A stretch of DNA of 64,000 nt from Argentina anserina. Lineage: Eukaryota; Streptophyta; Magnoliopsida; Rosales; Rosaceae. A program made the translations under genes and the position numbers. Below, piece after piece: positions 1-10,600 of this stretch; the stretch's first letter is position 1, and each line of letters starts with the position of its first letter. Below the pieces are notes generated by a model. It ran no database searches. It was given only the letters and a program-made list of their open reading frames with translations, and was not told where the DNA came from. The DNA lies in the NCBI RefSeq assembly GCF_933775445.1, contig NC_065876.1:5022001-5086000 (forward strand), read 5' to 3'.

Positions 1-1
1 G

Positions 2-605
2 GATTGCTGTTCTCATCTATTAGCAGGGGCTGTAACTAATCTGGCAGTGATCCCACGGTCCTCACTGCTTCCAGGATCAAGCCAACGGAGGGGATTAGGT
101 CTTTCGTTACTTGAAAAGTATCCTCAGCCTGCCAATTTATTCAGGCAAGACACTCGTATCACTCTTGCTTCTCCATGCCAAGTCCTGAACGAGAACCAGA
201 CAGCAATCAATTTCCAAACCACACATTCATGCCAACACATGTATGACATGGAGGTATCTCTCTCTCAAATCCTAAATGTTTCTGTAGTAATGCACTAATT
301 ATAAGCATAAGCAGTTATCAAGATGAATTTTCAGCTTACTGTTGTCCAATATGCATGGGCAGAAAAAATACACTCCTGCATCAATGGAAATAAAATTGGA
401 ACAAAGTTTAGCTGAGCGGACGTGGGCAACAACAATGGCAAACCATGTAATGGACATGAATAGGCACCTTCAGTCGCAGTTGTTAGATTTGATGCAGAGC
501 AGGTTTTTATTGTCCAAGTCTACTGAAATGGATTCACCTCCAACAAAAAAGAGAAAGATTTCCATGTCCGAAAGTCCACAATTACAGGAGGTGGAGCATC
601 CCTGA
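2..605 (+). CDS. 3' end of an unidentified gene (partial)
   Basis: Two exons that join in frame: 2-253 (open from the window edge, donor GTATCT) and 363-605 (acceptor after ATGGGCAG), ending in TGA. The visible C-terminal 164 or so residues are hydrophilic. The last exon is rich in Met, Gln and Leu, with an amphipathic stretch around TWATTMANHVMDMNRHLQSQ, followed by a basic cluster PPTKKRKIS that looks like a nuclear localisation signal about 20 residues from the end. I do not recognise the family. The NLS suggests a nuclear protein, which is inference only. The 5' part lies outside the window. Exon phase and conserved splice signals make it likely that this is a real gene. Confidence 0.55.
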
Positions 606-1132
606 TAATATATCCTCATGAGTCATGAGTCATGACCTCATGTAGTCATGTTACTACAGTCTTCTTTTTTCGACTATAGAGCTTAATTGGTAGGACTAGC
701 TTAGTTTAGCAGGTTAATTGCCTATCTACCTTACCAAAATCCTGGATCCTGCTGCATCTGAAACTATTTCTCTCAATCAACATATCTGCTTTATATAACT
801 TGCCAAAATACTGTAAAGAGTTTACAGGGTGTTTTTTTTTTTTGGTTAAGATTTTACAGGATGCTTTAATCATCATTATATACCTTTTGCAATATGCTTA
901 TAGAATTTTCCTGTTATAATTGTTTCTCCTTCTCCTTCTCATCCTTCTCCTGATTAGATATAATATAATCAGTTTTGGGCCGTCTTTGTTTGGGCCTGAA
1001 AAATACTTTAGCTCGATCTTTATGTTCGTCAACAGTCAACTCGATCGCCACAGTATTAAAACCCTAATTACTGTACTCTCTCCTCTCTAACGTACAACTC
1101 AGGGTTTCTGATCCAAAAACCGAAACGCAGGT
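606..1132. promoter_or_regulatory. Intergenic / promoter of the DUF1664 gene
   Basis: No gene seen. A TGGGCC-type (site II-like) motif occurs near 975 (TTTTGGGCCG) and a telo-box-like AAACCCTAA near 1060, followed by a pyrimidine-rich CTCTCTCCTCTCT patch just before the ORF. These are common in promoters of housekeeping plant genes, which suggests the downstream intronless gene has a usable promoter. Confidence 0.35.
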
Positions 1133-1960
1133 ATGGCTATGAAAATAGGAAGCAAGGCCCTCCTCATATCTGGAGTAGGTTACACTGGCTCCGTTCTCTC
1201 CCGGAACGGCAAACTATCCGATGTGCTCTCCGAACTTCGGGCTTTGTTGAATGGTGAGCAAGAAGGTGGTGGTTCTGATAAGATTGCATCGCAGATGTAT
1301 AACCAATTACTGGAGGAGATTCGCTCTGCACGGCAAACAGTTGTACTGAATCCAAATGGGGGTGCCGGCCAAGGTAACCTAACATCTATTGTAGCCCTGG
1401 GGGCTGTTGGTTACGGTTACATGTGGTGGAAGGGTCTTAAATTATCGGATCTCATGTATGTGACAAAGCGTAATATGGCTTCTGCTGTTACAAGCATGAC
1501 AAAAAGTCTGGATACTGTAAAAGAAGCTCTTGTGAATACAAAGAAGCACTTGACGCAGAGAATCCAGAATTTGGATGATAAAGTGCTGGAACAGATCGAA
1601 ATCTCGAATACGATTAAGGATGATGTTGCTGGGGTTCAGGATTCTCTGACTGATCTGGATTCTAACATAAATCAACTGAAGAGCTTGCTTAATGGTTTGG
1701 ATGGGAAGTTATGTTCTCTTGAAGAAAAGGCGGATTTGACGTACATGGGTGTTGCTTACCTCTGTGACGTTATGCCCGGAGATCTGCAGAAGCAACTAAA
1801 ACTTAGTGATATTGCACCGGTTGGTAGACTGCGCTCACAACCTGTACCAAGCATAACGATGGGGCTTAAATTTCTATTGCCAGATAATGTTGCCAAGTTG
1901 GAAGATGTTCCAAAGAATTTGCTCAGATCGTCGTCAACCGAGTTGACGGTAGCAGTCTAA
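1133..1960 (+). CDS. DUF1664 coiled-coil protein, intronless
   Basis: A complete 275-residue ORF. It has the features I associate with plant DUF1664 proteins (function unknown): an N-terminal hydrophobic GVGYTGSVL followed by GKLSDVLSEL, a central hydrophobic ALGAVGYGYMWWKGL segment (about residues 89-103) leading into SDLMYVTKRNMA, then a long coiled coil (about residues 115-205). The ATG at 1133 is chosen because MAMK...GKLSD matches the family start. The Arabidopsis relatives I recall are split by several introns, whereas this copy has none over its whole length, so it may be a retrocopy that kept its reading frame. The C-terminus after residue 225 looks divergent. Paralogue identity and expression are unknown. 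Confidence 0.75.
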   Translation: MAMKIGSKALLISGVGYTGSVLSRNGKLSDVLSELRALLNGEQEGGGSDKIASQMYNQLLEEIRSARQTVVLNPNGGAGQGNLTSIVALGAVGYGYMWWKGLKLSDLMYVTKRNMASAVTSMTKSLDTVKEALVNTKKHLTQRIQNLDDKVLEQIEISNTIKDDVAGVQDSLTDLDSNINQLKSLLNGLDGKLCSLEEKADLTYMGVAYLCDVMPGDLQKQLKLSDIAPVGRLRSQPVPSITMGLKFLLPDNVAKLEDVPKNLLRSSSTELTVAV

Positions 1961-2639
1961 ATTCTAAAAAAGATAGATTTATGCAATACGTACATGTGGC
2001 TAATGCGACCTACTTAGATACCTTTTTCCAAGATTAAAGGTATACGCGCTTTATTTGTTTTTCGAAGCTTCGATTATGGTGAGAATGTATTACTCTGGAG
2101 TTTGGAGCTTATAACGTAAGTAGAAATAGACTTACTACTGTATTTAATTATAACAGAAATTATTATATATATTCATCACATATCTCACTTGACATACTTT
2201 TTTAATGTTATTGGTCTATTTTTTACTGTGTTTGTTTTCTGATTAGTTACTTATATGTAAATAAACTTTTGTCATTTTCACTGCGTGCATGTTAATTATA
2301 CCATGACGTAATATAATTGGTTGGGTACACCACATGACAGTATCACATGGTGTGGCGGGTACATAAAATAATTACTCTTAATCATAAATCAACCCGCTTC
2401 TAATTTGTTTTGGTTTTAAACCAGAAGAAAACAATACTTCTCCTTCTTTACATATAATTCGTGTCCGACCTTCTTAAAGCATTCATCCTATTAGTCTATA
2501 TATATATATAAGCGGATTACTAATCTTACAACATAACGGACACATTTGCAAATACATAACAAATTTTATAGAAGTTTAGAAAAGTTTGAGTGAGTTGAGA
2601 GGAGATGCGGTGACCGTTTTTTTTTATACAAGGAGATGC
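1961..2639. other. Intergenic, AT-rich
   Basis: No coding region recognised. A short TATATATATATA run occurs near 2500. Nothing else stands out. Confidence 0.4.
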
Positions 2640-3800
2640 GATGACCGTTGAAGCATGGTGTTTTGCATTTTTTTTTGTCGAAGGTTGAAGCTTGGTTTCC
2701 GTGGTCGGAAGCGGTATGTTCTACCGCGGGAACTTTGGGAGAAAATCTATAAGCGATTGCCAGCGTCTGATCGAATTCATTTTGCTTCAGTAAAAAAAAT
2801 TGGCTCTCAATTGCCGCCGCAAGGCCGCCTCCTCCTCCTGTGTTGGATCCATGGCCCATGTTTCACGGGATGAATGCATTTTGGTCTCCAACTCTCCATT
2901 ACAGAAAAGATTTTATAGGTTCAATAGTACTATACCACAAAAAAAAAGAACATAAAATTCTTGAAACTTCTAATGATTGGGTACTTATTACTGAACACGC
3001 TACAAAAAATGTTGGCAATAAGCACATCCTTAAATGTGGCTAGCATGTGGGTGTTACTCATGTGGCTAATTCCTTAAATGTACTTATTGCCAACATTTTT
3101 TATAGTGACATCCGGGACCTCAACTTCAAGAGCAAAAGTCCCTCATCCTCGTGAATCCAATCTCTAATGCCAAAATTATCCCACCACCAATTGAGTATAG
3201 TCAGTATACACAAATCCGAGATATGAAGAAACTTCTTGTTGTAACCTTTGGTGATTCAGTTGTCCCAGCAGGTGTGTTATACGTACTTCCCATGACTATA
3301 TCTTCTCGCCTGTGCTTGTGACAATTGGCCATGGATCAATTATTCCGGCGGCTACTCCGTTGATGTGTTGTTTTACAATTAATGGGAAACTGTATAACTT
3401 GATGTTCCGAAGATTCAAAACAACAAACACTATTGTCATTACTGCTCGCAGCTTGAATGAACAATTGGAACCCCACGGAGAGCATACCTATACTGTCGAA
3501 CACATGTGCACTTCCAGCATCGGATTATTATAGGTCTACTTGGTCGGATCTTGTGGAGATATATTGCTTGTAAATAGATTCCGGCATCCAAAGAGATTTG
3601 AGGTCTATAAACTTTTACTTTTGGATGAGGAGAGGTCGGCGCGTTGTGTCAAATTGGAAAGCTTGGAGGGTCAAGCATTGTTTTGGGGTAGAGATGGGTG
3701 CATTTCTTTACCAGCTGGAAAAATTTCACTATTTGAAGAGAATCACATATATTTTAGTGTTCAAGGGACCGATCATATAAAATTAGTGTGTATTCTATAA
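2640..3800 (+). pseudogene. F-box/DUF295-type pseudogene, upstream copy
   Basis: A decayed tandem paralogue of the locus at 4590-5752. Recognisable pieces in different frames include an F-box stretch (LPRELWEKIYKRLPASDRI, about 2720-2780), a middle piece (SNDWVL near 2970; LVNPISNAKII near 3150), and a C-terminal piece (GDILLVNRFRHPKRFEVYKL, about 3552-3620; DGCISLPAGKISLFEEN near 3690-3740). Stops and frame changes separate them, so no full protein is possible. A roughly 110-bp foldback insert (2996-3112) sits in the middle. The family (F-box plus DUF295/KIB beta-propeller) normally acts as substrate receptor of SCF ubiquitin ligases. Confidence 0.75.
2996..3112. mobile_element. Small foldback (MITE-like) insert in the F-box pseudogene
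   Basis: Inverted arms TACAAAAAATGTTGGCAATA and its complement near 3086-3108 enclose about 60 bp that contains a second, weaker palindrome (CCTTAAATGT on both sides). The surrounding pseudogene homology resumes after it, so it is an insertion. The ends resemble CACTA-like termini (CACGCTAC / GTAGTG-like) but I see no clean target duplication. Confidence 0.45.
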
Positions 3801-4583
3801 AAGATAAGAGCTTCAAAAACATGCAGAATCTACCACAAAAATCCTTCCAGCAAGAATCAACTTGGTTTTTCCCAAATATTAAGGATACCTTTATGGCTTT
3901 ATTAATATGGATAGGGTGAAGGGGATCGACTAAAAATCCTTGAGAGCCAAGGCTATAGTATAAAGGAGCTCAGATGGTATCTCGTGATAACGGAGCCCAT
4001 AACGGCGCCCAGGGCGGTCAACAGAGTTGGTGGTTGTTTGCTCAAAGTTAATTACGTTACGTACTAGTTCAGTTTGGAGATTGCCCCTGGAAGCAAGGGG
4101 CGGTGGCCGGTGGGGGCTTGAAGCTCGGTGTTTCTACAGGCATTCTACGTAATAATTCACTACCGCTCTACTGGCATAATATTCCGATTACATTGCCCAA
4201 CCTAAAACACCCATCAAAGAAGTAGAAGTCGTGTAAAAGCCACCCGGGGTGCCTATGTACGAATATGCATAAATTTTACGCTTCAATTATGGAAGTTTCA
4301 TTCGAAATTACTTTGTTATTATAGCCAATGTTGTTTTTGTTTTTAGTTGACGGATTATAATTCATGGTCACGCTTGGATCATAAACGTTTTATTTTATTT
4401 TATTGATCATAGGCTTAATGTAAGTTTTGCTCTGGAGGAAGATTGGCTTGCAAAACTTCTCATATTAGACCTATGACCTATCTATCATATTGAACATCTG
4501 TTCCTAGGAATCCTATTTATTAGGTAAGGAATTAGGACGGTCTATTATAGCACATCCATTCAGAATTCGAAAAATTAAGTCTC
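3801..4583. other. Intergenic between the two F-box copies
   Basis: No gene recognised. The stretch 3980-4150 is more GC-rich than its surroundings (GCGCCCAGGGCGGTC, GGGGCGGTGGCCGG) but has no ORF or known element that I can name. Confidence 0.35.
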
Positions 4584-4691
4584 GAGAATATGCGACGGTC
4601 GAAGCATGTCCGTCGCCAAACTTGGTCTGTTGGTCTTGAGAATATTCGACGGTTGAAGCATGTTCGTCTCCAATCCTGGTCTGCTTTACCA
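4584..4691 (+). repeat. 54-bp in-frame tandem duplication at the start of the F-box gene
   Basis: Two copies of a 54-bp unit (4584-4637 and 4638-4691), beginning GAGAATAT.CGACGGT.GAAG. They give two versions of an 18-residue segment (RRSKHVRRQTWS / RRLKHVRLQSWS) before the F-box. The copies have diverged by several substitutions. Confidence 0.7.
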
Positions 4692-5752
4692 AAAGAAATT
4701 TGGGAGGAAATCTATAAGCAGTTGCCCATGTCCGATCGGATTCGTTTGGCTTCAATTTGCATGGAATTCCTCTCCATAGCTGCCGCCAGCCCTCCTCCTC
4801 CACCTGTGCCGGAGTCATGGCTCCTGTTTCACCGCACGCGTGAGTTTTTGTCTCTCTCAGTTGGAAGAGTTTACAAATTCAATAATATAATACTACCAGA
4901 ACATAGAATCCTGGGAGCTTCCAATGGTTGGGTGCTTACTCACCAATATTCGAATTGCAATAGTTTGCTTACCCTTGTGAATCCAATCTCAAATGCCAAA
5001 ATTATTCTACCACCAATACAGCCAGAGTTCCATCACATTAAGAAAGTCTTTGTTGCAACTTTTGGTGAATCCTCAGTTCTCCCAGCTGGTGTGTTTATAT
5101 ATACTGAGTCTAATATTTGTATCGCCCGGCCGTTCTGGTGACATTGTAGCATGGAAAATGTACGACCTGGAGCTGGATGAGTGCTTTGATCACTTGGATA
5201 TTGTGTTATTTCACGACAGGAAATTATATGTCTTGATGGTCCAAGAGTCCAAGATATATGTTTCTGCTTCTAGGTTAAATGAACAATTGCAGCTCCCTCC
5301 AACACCAGCGATCTGCTATGTTGGTCATTACTCTCAAGACACGAACACTGAGACACTTAGTGAACAAGTAGTAGAGGCCGGCTTGGTGGAGTCTCGTCGT
5401 GGAGATCTCTTGCTTGTAAAGAGATTCAAGCAGCGAGGGCAGACGACTGGATTCCAGGTCTTTCAACTAGTGCTTGTAGAGAAAAATAGTTCCCTGCGCC
5501 TAGTCAAGTACGGAAACCTTGGGGGATCAAGTACGGAAACCTTGGGGGATCAAGCATTGTATTGGGATAGATGTGGCTGCATTTCTTTACCTGCATGCAG
5601 TTAAAAATTATCCACTATATGAAGAGAACACCAACACATTGTATGAAGTTGGTGTTTGTTCTGTAAAAGTTGAGAGCGTCAAACGATACCACAGTCCACC
5701 ACCAAAATTATTCCGGAAAGAATCAACCTGGTTTATTCCCACGACGAATTAA
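4590..5752 (+). pseudogene. F-box/DUF295 gene, frameshifted
   Basis: Starts with ATG at 4590. The F-box (LPKEIWEEIYKQLPMSDRIR) lies at about residues 31-50 and is followed by the DUF295-like propeller region (SNGWVL, LVNPISNAKIILPP). The first frame ends at TGA 5139-5141 (ARPFW*), whereas the next frame continues the homology directly (SGDIVAWKMYDLELDEC). A second shift occurs near 5600 (SLPACS* versus KNYPLYEENT), and the third frame ends at 5750-5752 (FIPTTN*). Two frameshifts make a functional protein unlikely unless there are sequencing errors. It is a tandem paralogue of the more decayed copy at 2640-3800. If intact, it would be an SCF substrate receptor. Confidence 0.75.
5504..5549 (+). 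repeat. 23-bp exact tandem duplication inside the F-box gene
   Basis: The unit TCAAGTACGGAAACCTTGGGGGA occurs twice (5504-5526, 5527-5549). Against the upstream paralogue (3640-3680), a single copy would carry one extra base. The 23-bp duplication brings the total to +24, so the frame is restored with eight extra codons. Confidence 0.7.
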
Positions 5753-6542
5753 CCAGACACTAAATTGTTGCTCTGAATAAGATAAACGGTAATAAATCCC
5801 GAGTTCATCTTTCAAGCTTCATGGTCCTTTAATATATGTTTTTCTTTGCTCTTTTCTGCATGGCTATATGCCAGTTTGATTTTGATCGAAGCGGTACTTG
5901 CATGTTTATTAGTTCAATTCATCTTGAACTTCTCAGCGATCTTGCATGTTTTACTTACCTCTTAGTGTGAACAAAATCAGTGCTTACTGCTTAGTGTTCC
6001 CATACGTTATCTCTTTCGTTTTACAATGAAGCCTTCATAACTATTATTGCACAATAGGACATTCACTACTTCTATTTTTTTTTAAGGAAACAAGGATCTA
6101 ATCCAACCTCAGTGGCATGTTATTCTGTATTTTATAACGGAAGAACTGACATTTCCATTTGGTATGACTTAAAGTTCTTCAAAGGTTGCTGGAGCTGCGA
6201 ACTTTAAAGTTCTTCTTGCTAAACCCCAAAGTATATAATGTTACTACATTATTTCAAATATGCCGTAAGTCTATAACACCATCGGCACGCAAGTATTTGC
6301 AATATCATTTGAATCGTTTAATATCAACATCAAACGGCGTACACTAGTTGCTTATTAGTGAATGCAATGGAACTTACAAAATCGAGAGATTCTTTCTACC
6401 ACATCGTCAAACAATATGCTATATTTAAACTTCGTGAATTGATATAAAAGAAATTGGTTTATATTTGGTACAATAATTTGTTCTATATGCCAATACATAA
6501 CCGTTGCATGTTATAAAATCTAACAATTATCTCCCGTTTAAT
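5753..6542. other. Intergenic
   Basis: No coding region or known repeat recognised in this AT-rich spacer between the F-box locus and the converging 3' end of the CBS-domain gene. Confidence 0.4.
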
Positions 6543-7190
6543 TTAGCTAGCACTCCTAGCAGCCATATTTTTCTGAAGGGCAGCTCTAATGATGTTCCCT
6601 CTTGTGATGATTCCAACCAGTTTACCGCTGTCGTCTACGACCGGAAGCCGGCGATACTTTGTGTCAAGCAATAACCCAGCAACGTCCTCATGCTTCATGG
6701 TTTCACGAACAACAATAGGAGTCGATGTCATCACATCCCCCACTACTTGGCCATTGGTTTTACTCAACAATTGTTTTACATCCTTAAAAGTTTCCCAACA
6801 GCTGTTAACTTGAGGAAACATACCGCTCTCACATGATATTGTGGCCAATGCCAATAAGTCATAATCTGTAACGACACCGACCAACTTCCAATTATTGTTG
6901 TCGATCACCGGAAAACTAGTGATTTCTTTTTCCATAAGAAGCTCTATAACTTCATTTACGGTTGTTGTTGGACTCACCACATGTAAATTCTCTTTTCTCG
7001 TCATAACATCACCGACTGTAACAACTCCAGTTTTGGCCTTTTGTTGCACCAAATTACCATACACGGCAATAGACACCGAAATTGGCCTCCAATTAGGAAT
7101 ATATAAACGTGGACGACACGACAGCTGACTCACCGGAGAACCCATAATGTTAGAGAAAAGTGAAGGATTTGGAATGAACATCGAGGCCAT
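6543..7190 (-). CDS. CBSX-like two-CBS-domain protein, intronless
   Basis: A 215-residue ORF. The N-terminal ~55 residues are Ser/Pro/Arg-rich and acid-poor, like a plastid transit peptide. CBS domain 1 (about 58-115) contains TVGDVMTRKENLHVV, FPVID and LVGVVTDYDLLAL. CBS domain 2 (about 148-208) contains VVGDVMTSTPIVV, YRRLPVVD and LVGIITRGNIIRAAL. In the family, paired CBS domains bind adenosine nucleotides, and chloroplast CBSX1/2 stimulate thioredoxins. The CBSX1/2 genes I recall have several introns, while this copy has none, so it may be a retained retrocopy. The start is the only ATG giving a complete transit-like N-terminus. It lies 415 bp upstream of, and divergent from, argininosuccinate synthase. 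Confidence 0.8.
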   Translation of the reverse strand: MASMFIPNPSLFSNIMGSPVSQLSCRPRLYIPNWRPISVSIAVYGNLVQQKAKTGVVTVGDVMTRKENLHVVSPTTTVNEVIELLMEKEITSFPVIDNNNWKLVGVVTDYDLLALATISCESGMFPQVNSCWETFKDVKQLLSKTNGQVVGDVMTSTPIVVRETMKHEDVAGLLLDTKYRRLPVVDDSGKLVGIITRGNIIRAALQKNMAARSAS

Positions 7191-7605
7191 GGGTGAGGAA
7201 ATGAAACCCTAACCGCTCTCAAGTAATTAATTTGCTTGTCCTATAACACAAAACAAAGAATCTTGTGAAATGTGGTAAAATAACTCTGGCAATCTCATAT
7301 TTATTCGTTGTATTTATAGAGGAATCTATCTGAATCATAAATCTTATTACAACTCTAAAACAATTATTTAGAAGGATTATGTTTCCCTATCCTACTCTGT
7401 ATATGATTTACTCGGAAAGGTACACACATCAGGTTGAACGGACAAATTAATTCCTGATCAGGGATATTTTGGTAACTAAATTTATATTTTCCTTTTTTCA
7501 TTTTTTTGTTCGCAAAATAAAAGGTGAAAAAAACCCTGTATAAAACCCTACCTACCTCTTCTCTTATTCAGACTCAGACACTGAAAAGCTCTGTCACCGC
7601 CCACT
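7191..7605. promoter_or_regulatory. Divergent promoter region, CBSX-like / argininosuccinate synthase
   Basis: 415 bp between two divergent starts. On the minus side a TTAGGGTTTC (telo-box-like) lies at about 7204-7213, just upstream of the CBSX-like ATG. On the plus side GTATAAAACCCTACC near 7538-7552 combines a TATA-like and a CCCTA motif about 60 bp before the ASS start codon. No regulation beyond that can be read. Confidence 0.4.
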
Positions 7606-10600
7606 ATGGCTCAGTTGAACACCATGTCCGCTTGCTTGCCCACCAACTTCGCCTTTCACTCTAAAAAATCAGGTACATTTTATATTTCCGGAACCAAAAT
7701 CTGGGTTCACTTCATGGGCTTATGGAGTTCATGATAAGATCATTAAAAACCCAAACTTTTTGCTCACCTTTTTCTGGGTTCGCTTATATGGATGCTTAAA
7801 GTTTTTGTCTTTTCTTTATTTATTTCAATTTGAGATGAAATTAATAACACCCAGATAAGTAGATGCTCAAGCTTTGGAAGAAAACAAGTGCTTGGATTGT
7901 AGTGTGATTATATGTTCTGATATCAATCTTTTGCTTTTATTGGTTTTTGATGAGCAGGGTTGAGTTTTTGCCATGGTAGTGTTGCTAGTCAAGGGAGATT
8001 ATCGTTTCAAGAGGTATAGCTACCTTTATCCACACTGCCTTGTGTTATGTATTGATTTTCCCTTTCCTTTGTGATTGTATATATTGATTTGTTCCTGATG
8101 GCCTTGGCATATCATTGTTTGATTTGTTTCCGCAGCTGGGGGCGAGAAAGAGTGAGCTACAGGGGAATGCATTTGCGGTTTTGAGTACTAATGGAGGTGT
8201 AACTAGAGCTCGCAACCAAGGTGGGGCATGCTTGTCTTTGTTTCTCTGAATTATTTACATGGGATGTCAAGCATGATATTTTAGACTGAGATTCACTCAT
8301 TCATGCGCTCTGAGTAGTTGATGCCTGACAATTACTCTTGTAATGCATGCAGTTATTAAAGCAGCCCTCCCCAGTTACAGCGAGACAGAAGTAGCTGGAT
8401 CTGCAAACAAAAGAGGATTGCGTGGAAAATTGAACAAGGTTGTTCTGGCGTATAGTGGTGGCTTAGACACATCAGTCATCGTCCCATGGCTAAGGTATAA
8501 TCTTTGTTATAAGCACATCAACACCAGCCATGCGTTTGATACTTTGCACAAGTGTTCAAAGCCTGCAACAACCATTTCTCGTTTTGTTTCACTATGTGAT
8601 GTATTTGATAAGTTCTGATGGTGTGATTGTGAATGAAGCATATGAATGGGCTTTAAACATAGTATTAGCTAATTAAAAGCCACCAAAGCATTAGCACAGC
8701 AATAGTGTAGTGTACCAAGAATTACCTCCTTCATCATTTGTTTATTGGATTTTTCAGATGATATCACCTTACACTCAGTGTTATTGCTTATTGATAAATA
8801 TTGCATATGTTGTTTCACATGTTTTCTAAAACAACTCATATACAAGCTTTATACTTCTGAGTTCTTATTCAATAGTATGCCGTTATTATTATTATTTTGG
8901 CAAAAATAATATGTTATTGTTGATCTGTTCAACACCTTTTTTTTTTTTGCAGGGAGAACTATGGCTGCGAGGTTGTTTGCTTCACTGCTGACGTGGGTCA
9001 AGTAAGTTAGGGATAGCGGCATCTATTACAGATCTATCTCATTTTGTTTCAAGCAATGACTTTAAGGTGGCAATTTGTTGGTTCTGGCTTTCGTGCACTC
9101 ACACCCTTCTCTGAAAAAATTTAGGGTATAAAAGAACTGGATGGTTTGGAACAGAAGGCCAAGGCAAGTGGAGCTTGTCAGTTAGTCGTGAGGGATCTGA
9201 AGGAGGAGTTTGTAAAAGACTATATATTCCCGTGCTTGCGGGCTGGTGCAGTCTATGAGAGGAAATACTTGCTGGGTACCTCAATGGCTCGTCCTGTTAT
9301 CGCTAAGGTGATATCTCAGTCTGATGCTATTTATGTTGGTTACTTTAGAAATTCATTGCCTTTTTTAATGTATAATTGCACAGCTGAATCAAATAAATAA
9401 ATAAATAAATAAAAGAATCCTTTCGGATTTTTTTACAATTGCATCTGCTTGTCCTAGAACATATTTCTGTTTCAGGTAGAGTTCAGTATAGCTTTAAGTA
9501 GCTGAGTTTCGTTACTTCCAGGTCATTAATATTTTTTTGTCTCAGATTTGAAACTTTTGATGTGTTATGATACATCTATGACATCCTGAAAACAGGCCAT
9601 GGTAGATGTTGCCAAAGCTGTTGGAGCTGATGCCGTAGCTCATGGATGCACAGGGAAAGGAAATGATCAGGCATGTTTTGCACTTGAGCATTTAATATGA
9701 TACCATCTTACTTGTTTCTCTTCTTACACAACCTTTCTTGTATGTTTAGGTTCGGTTTGAGTTGACATTTTTCGCTCTGGACCCCACACTGAATGTGGTG
9801 GCTCCTTGGAGGGAATGGGACATTACGGGTAGAGAAGATGCTATTGAATATGCTAAGAAGCATAATGTGCCTGTTCCAGTGACAAAGAAATCCATATACA
9901 GCAGAGATGGGAACTTATGGCACCTCAGTCATGAGGTAGATTTTACAACTTTCTTTCACTTTTTGCTCCATTAGTTTTGGATACATGCCATGTATCTTGC
10001 ACTATAAAATCTTAAGTGGTGGTATGTTGGTGCCATAATTGTAATGTTATGTATAGGCTTTTGTGGTTGATGGTAATAGTGCACTAGATCTGTTGTAGTA
10101 ACATATTGGTGTCAGTACTTGTTTGATACTCCCAGTTGACAGTTATGTTTGTGTTCCAATGAAGTTCTCATTCCCCTCCCCTTCATGTCATGACTGATGA
10201 TTTAAAACAGTTGCATTTCTTTTACAGGCATTCGATATTCCCTAAACATTAAAGACATGTGTAGTTATGAGTATATTTGCTTGATGAATTTAGGTATTAG
10301 GTGAGATGTATATTAGATGATGTCTGCATAACTGACGCAGTTCAGTTTAAGTCTTTGACAACGGTTTTGATTTGATAGGTTTGATCCTTTGGTTCATAAT
10401 TCTCTTTGTTTCTGAATTGTTAAACTACTTTTGAAGGGTGACATTTTGGAAGACCCGGAAAATGAGCCAAACAAGGATATGTACATGCTAACTGTTGATC
10501 CAGAAGATGCACCAGATAAACCCGAGTAAGTTGCAGATCAACTTTGTTTAAGCTCTTGAATTGCCCAGTATATTACCGTAATTGCTATAAAAAGAGTTTA

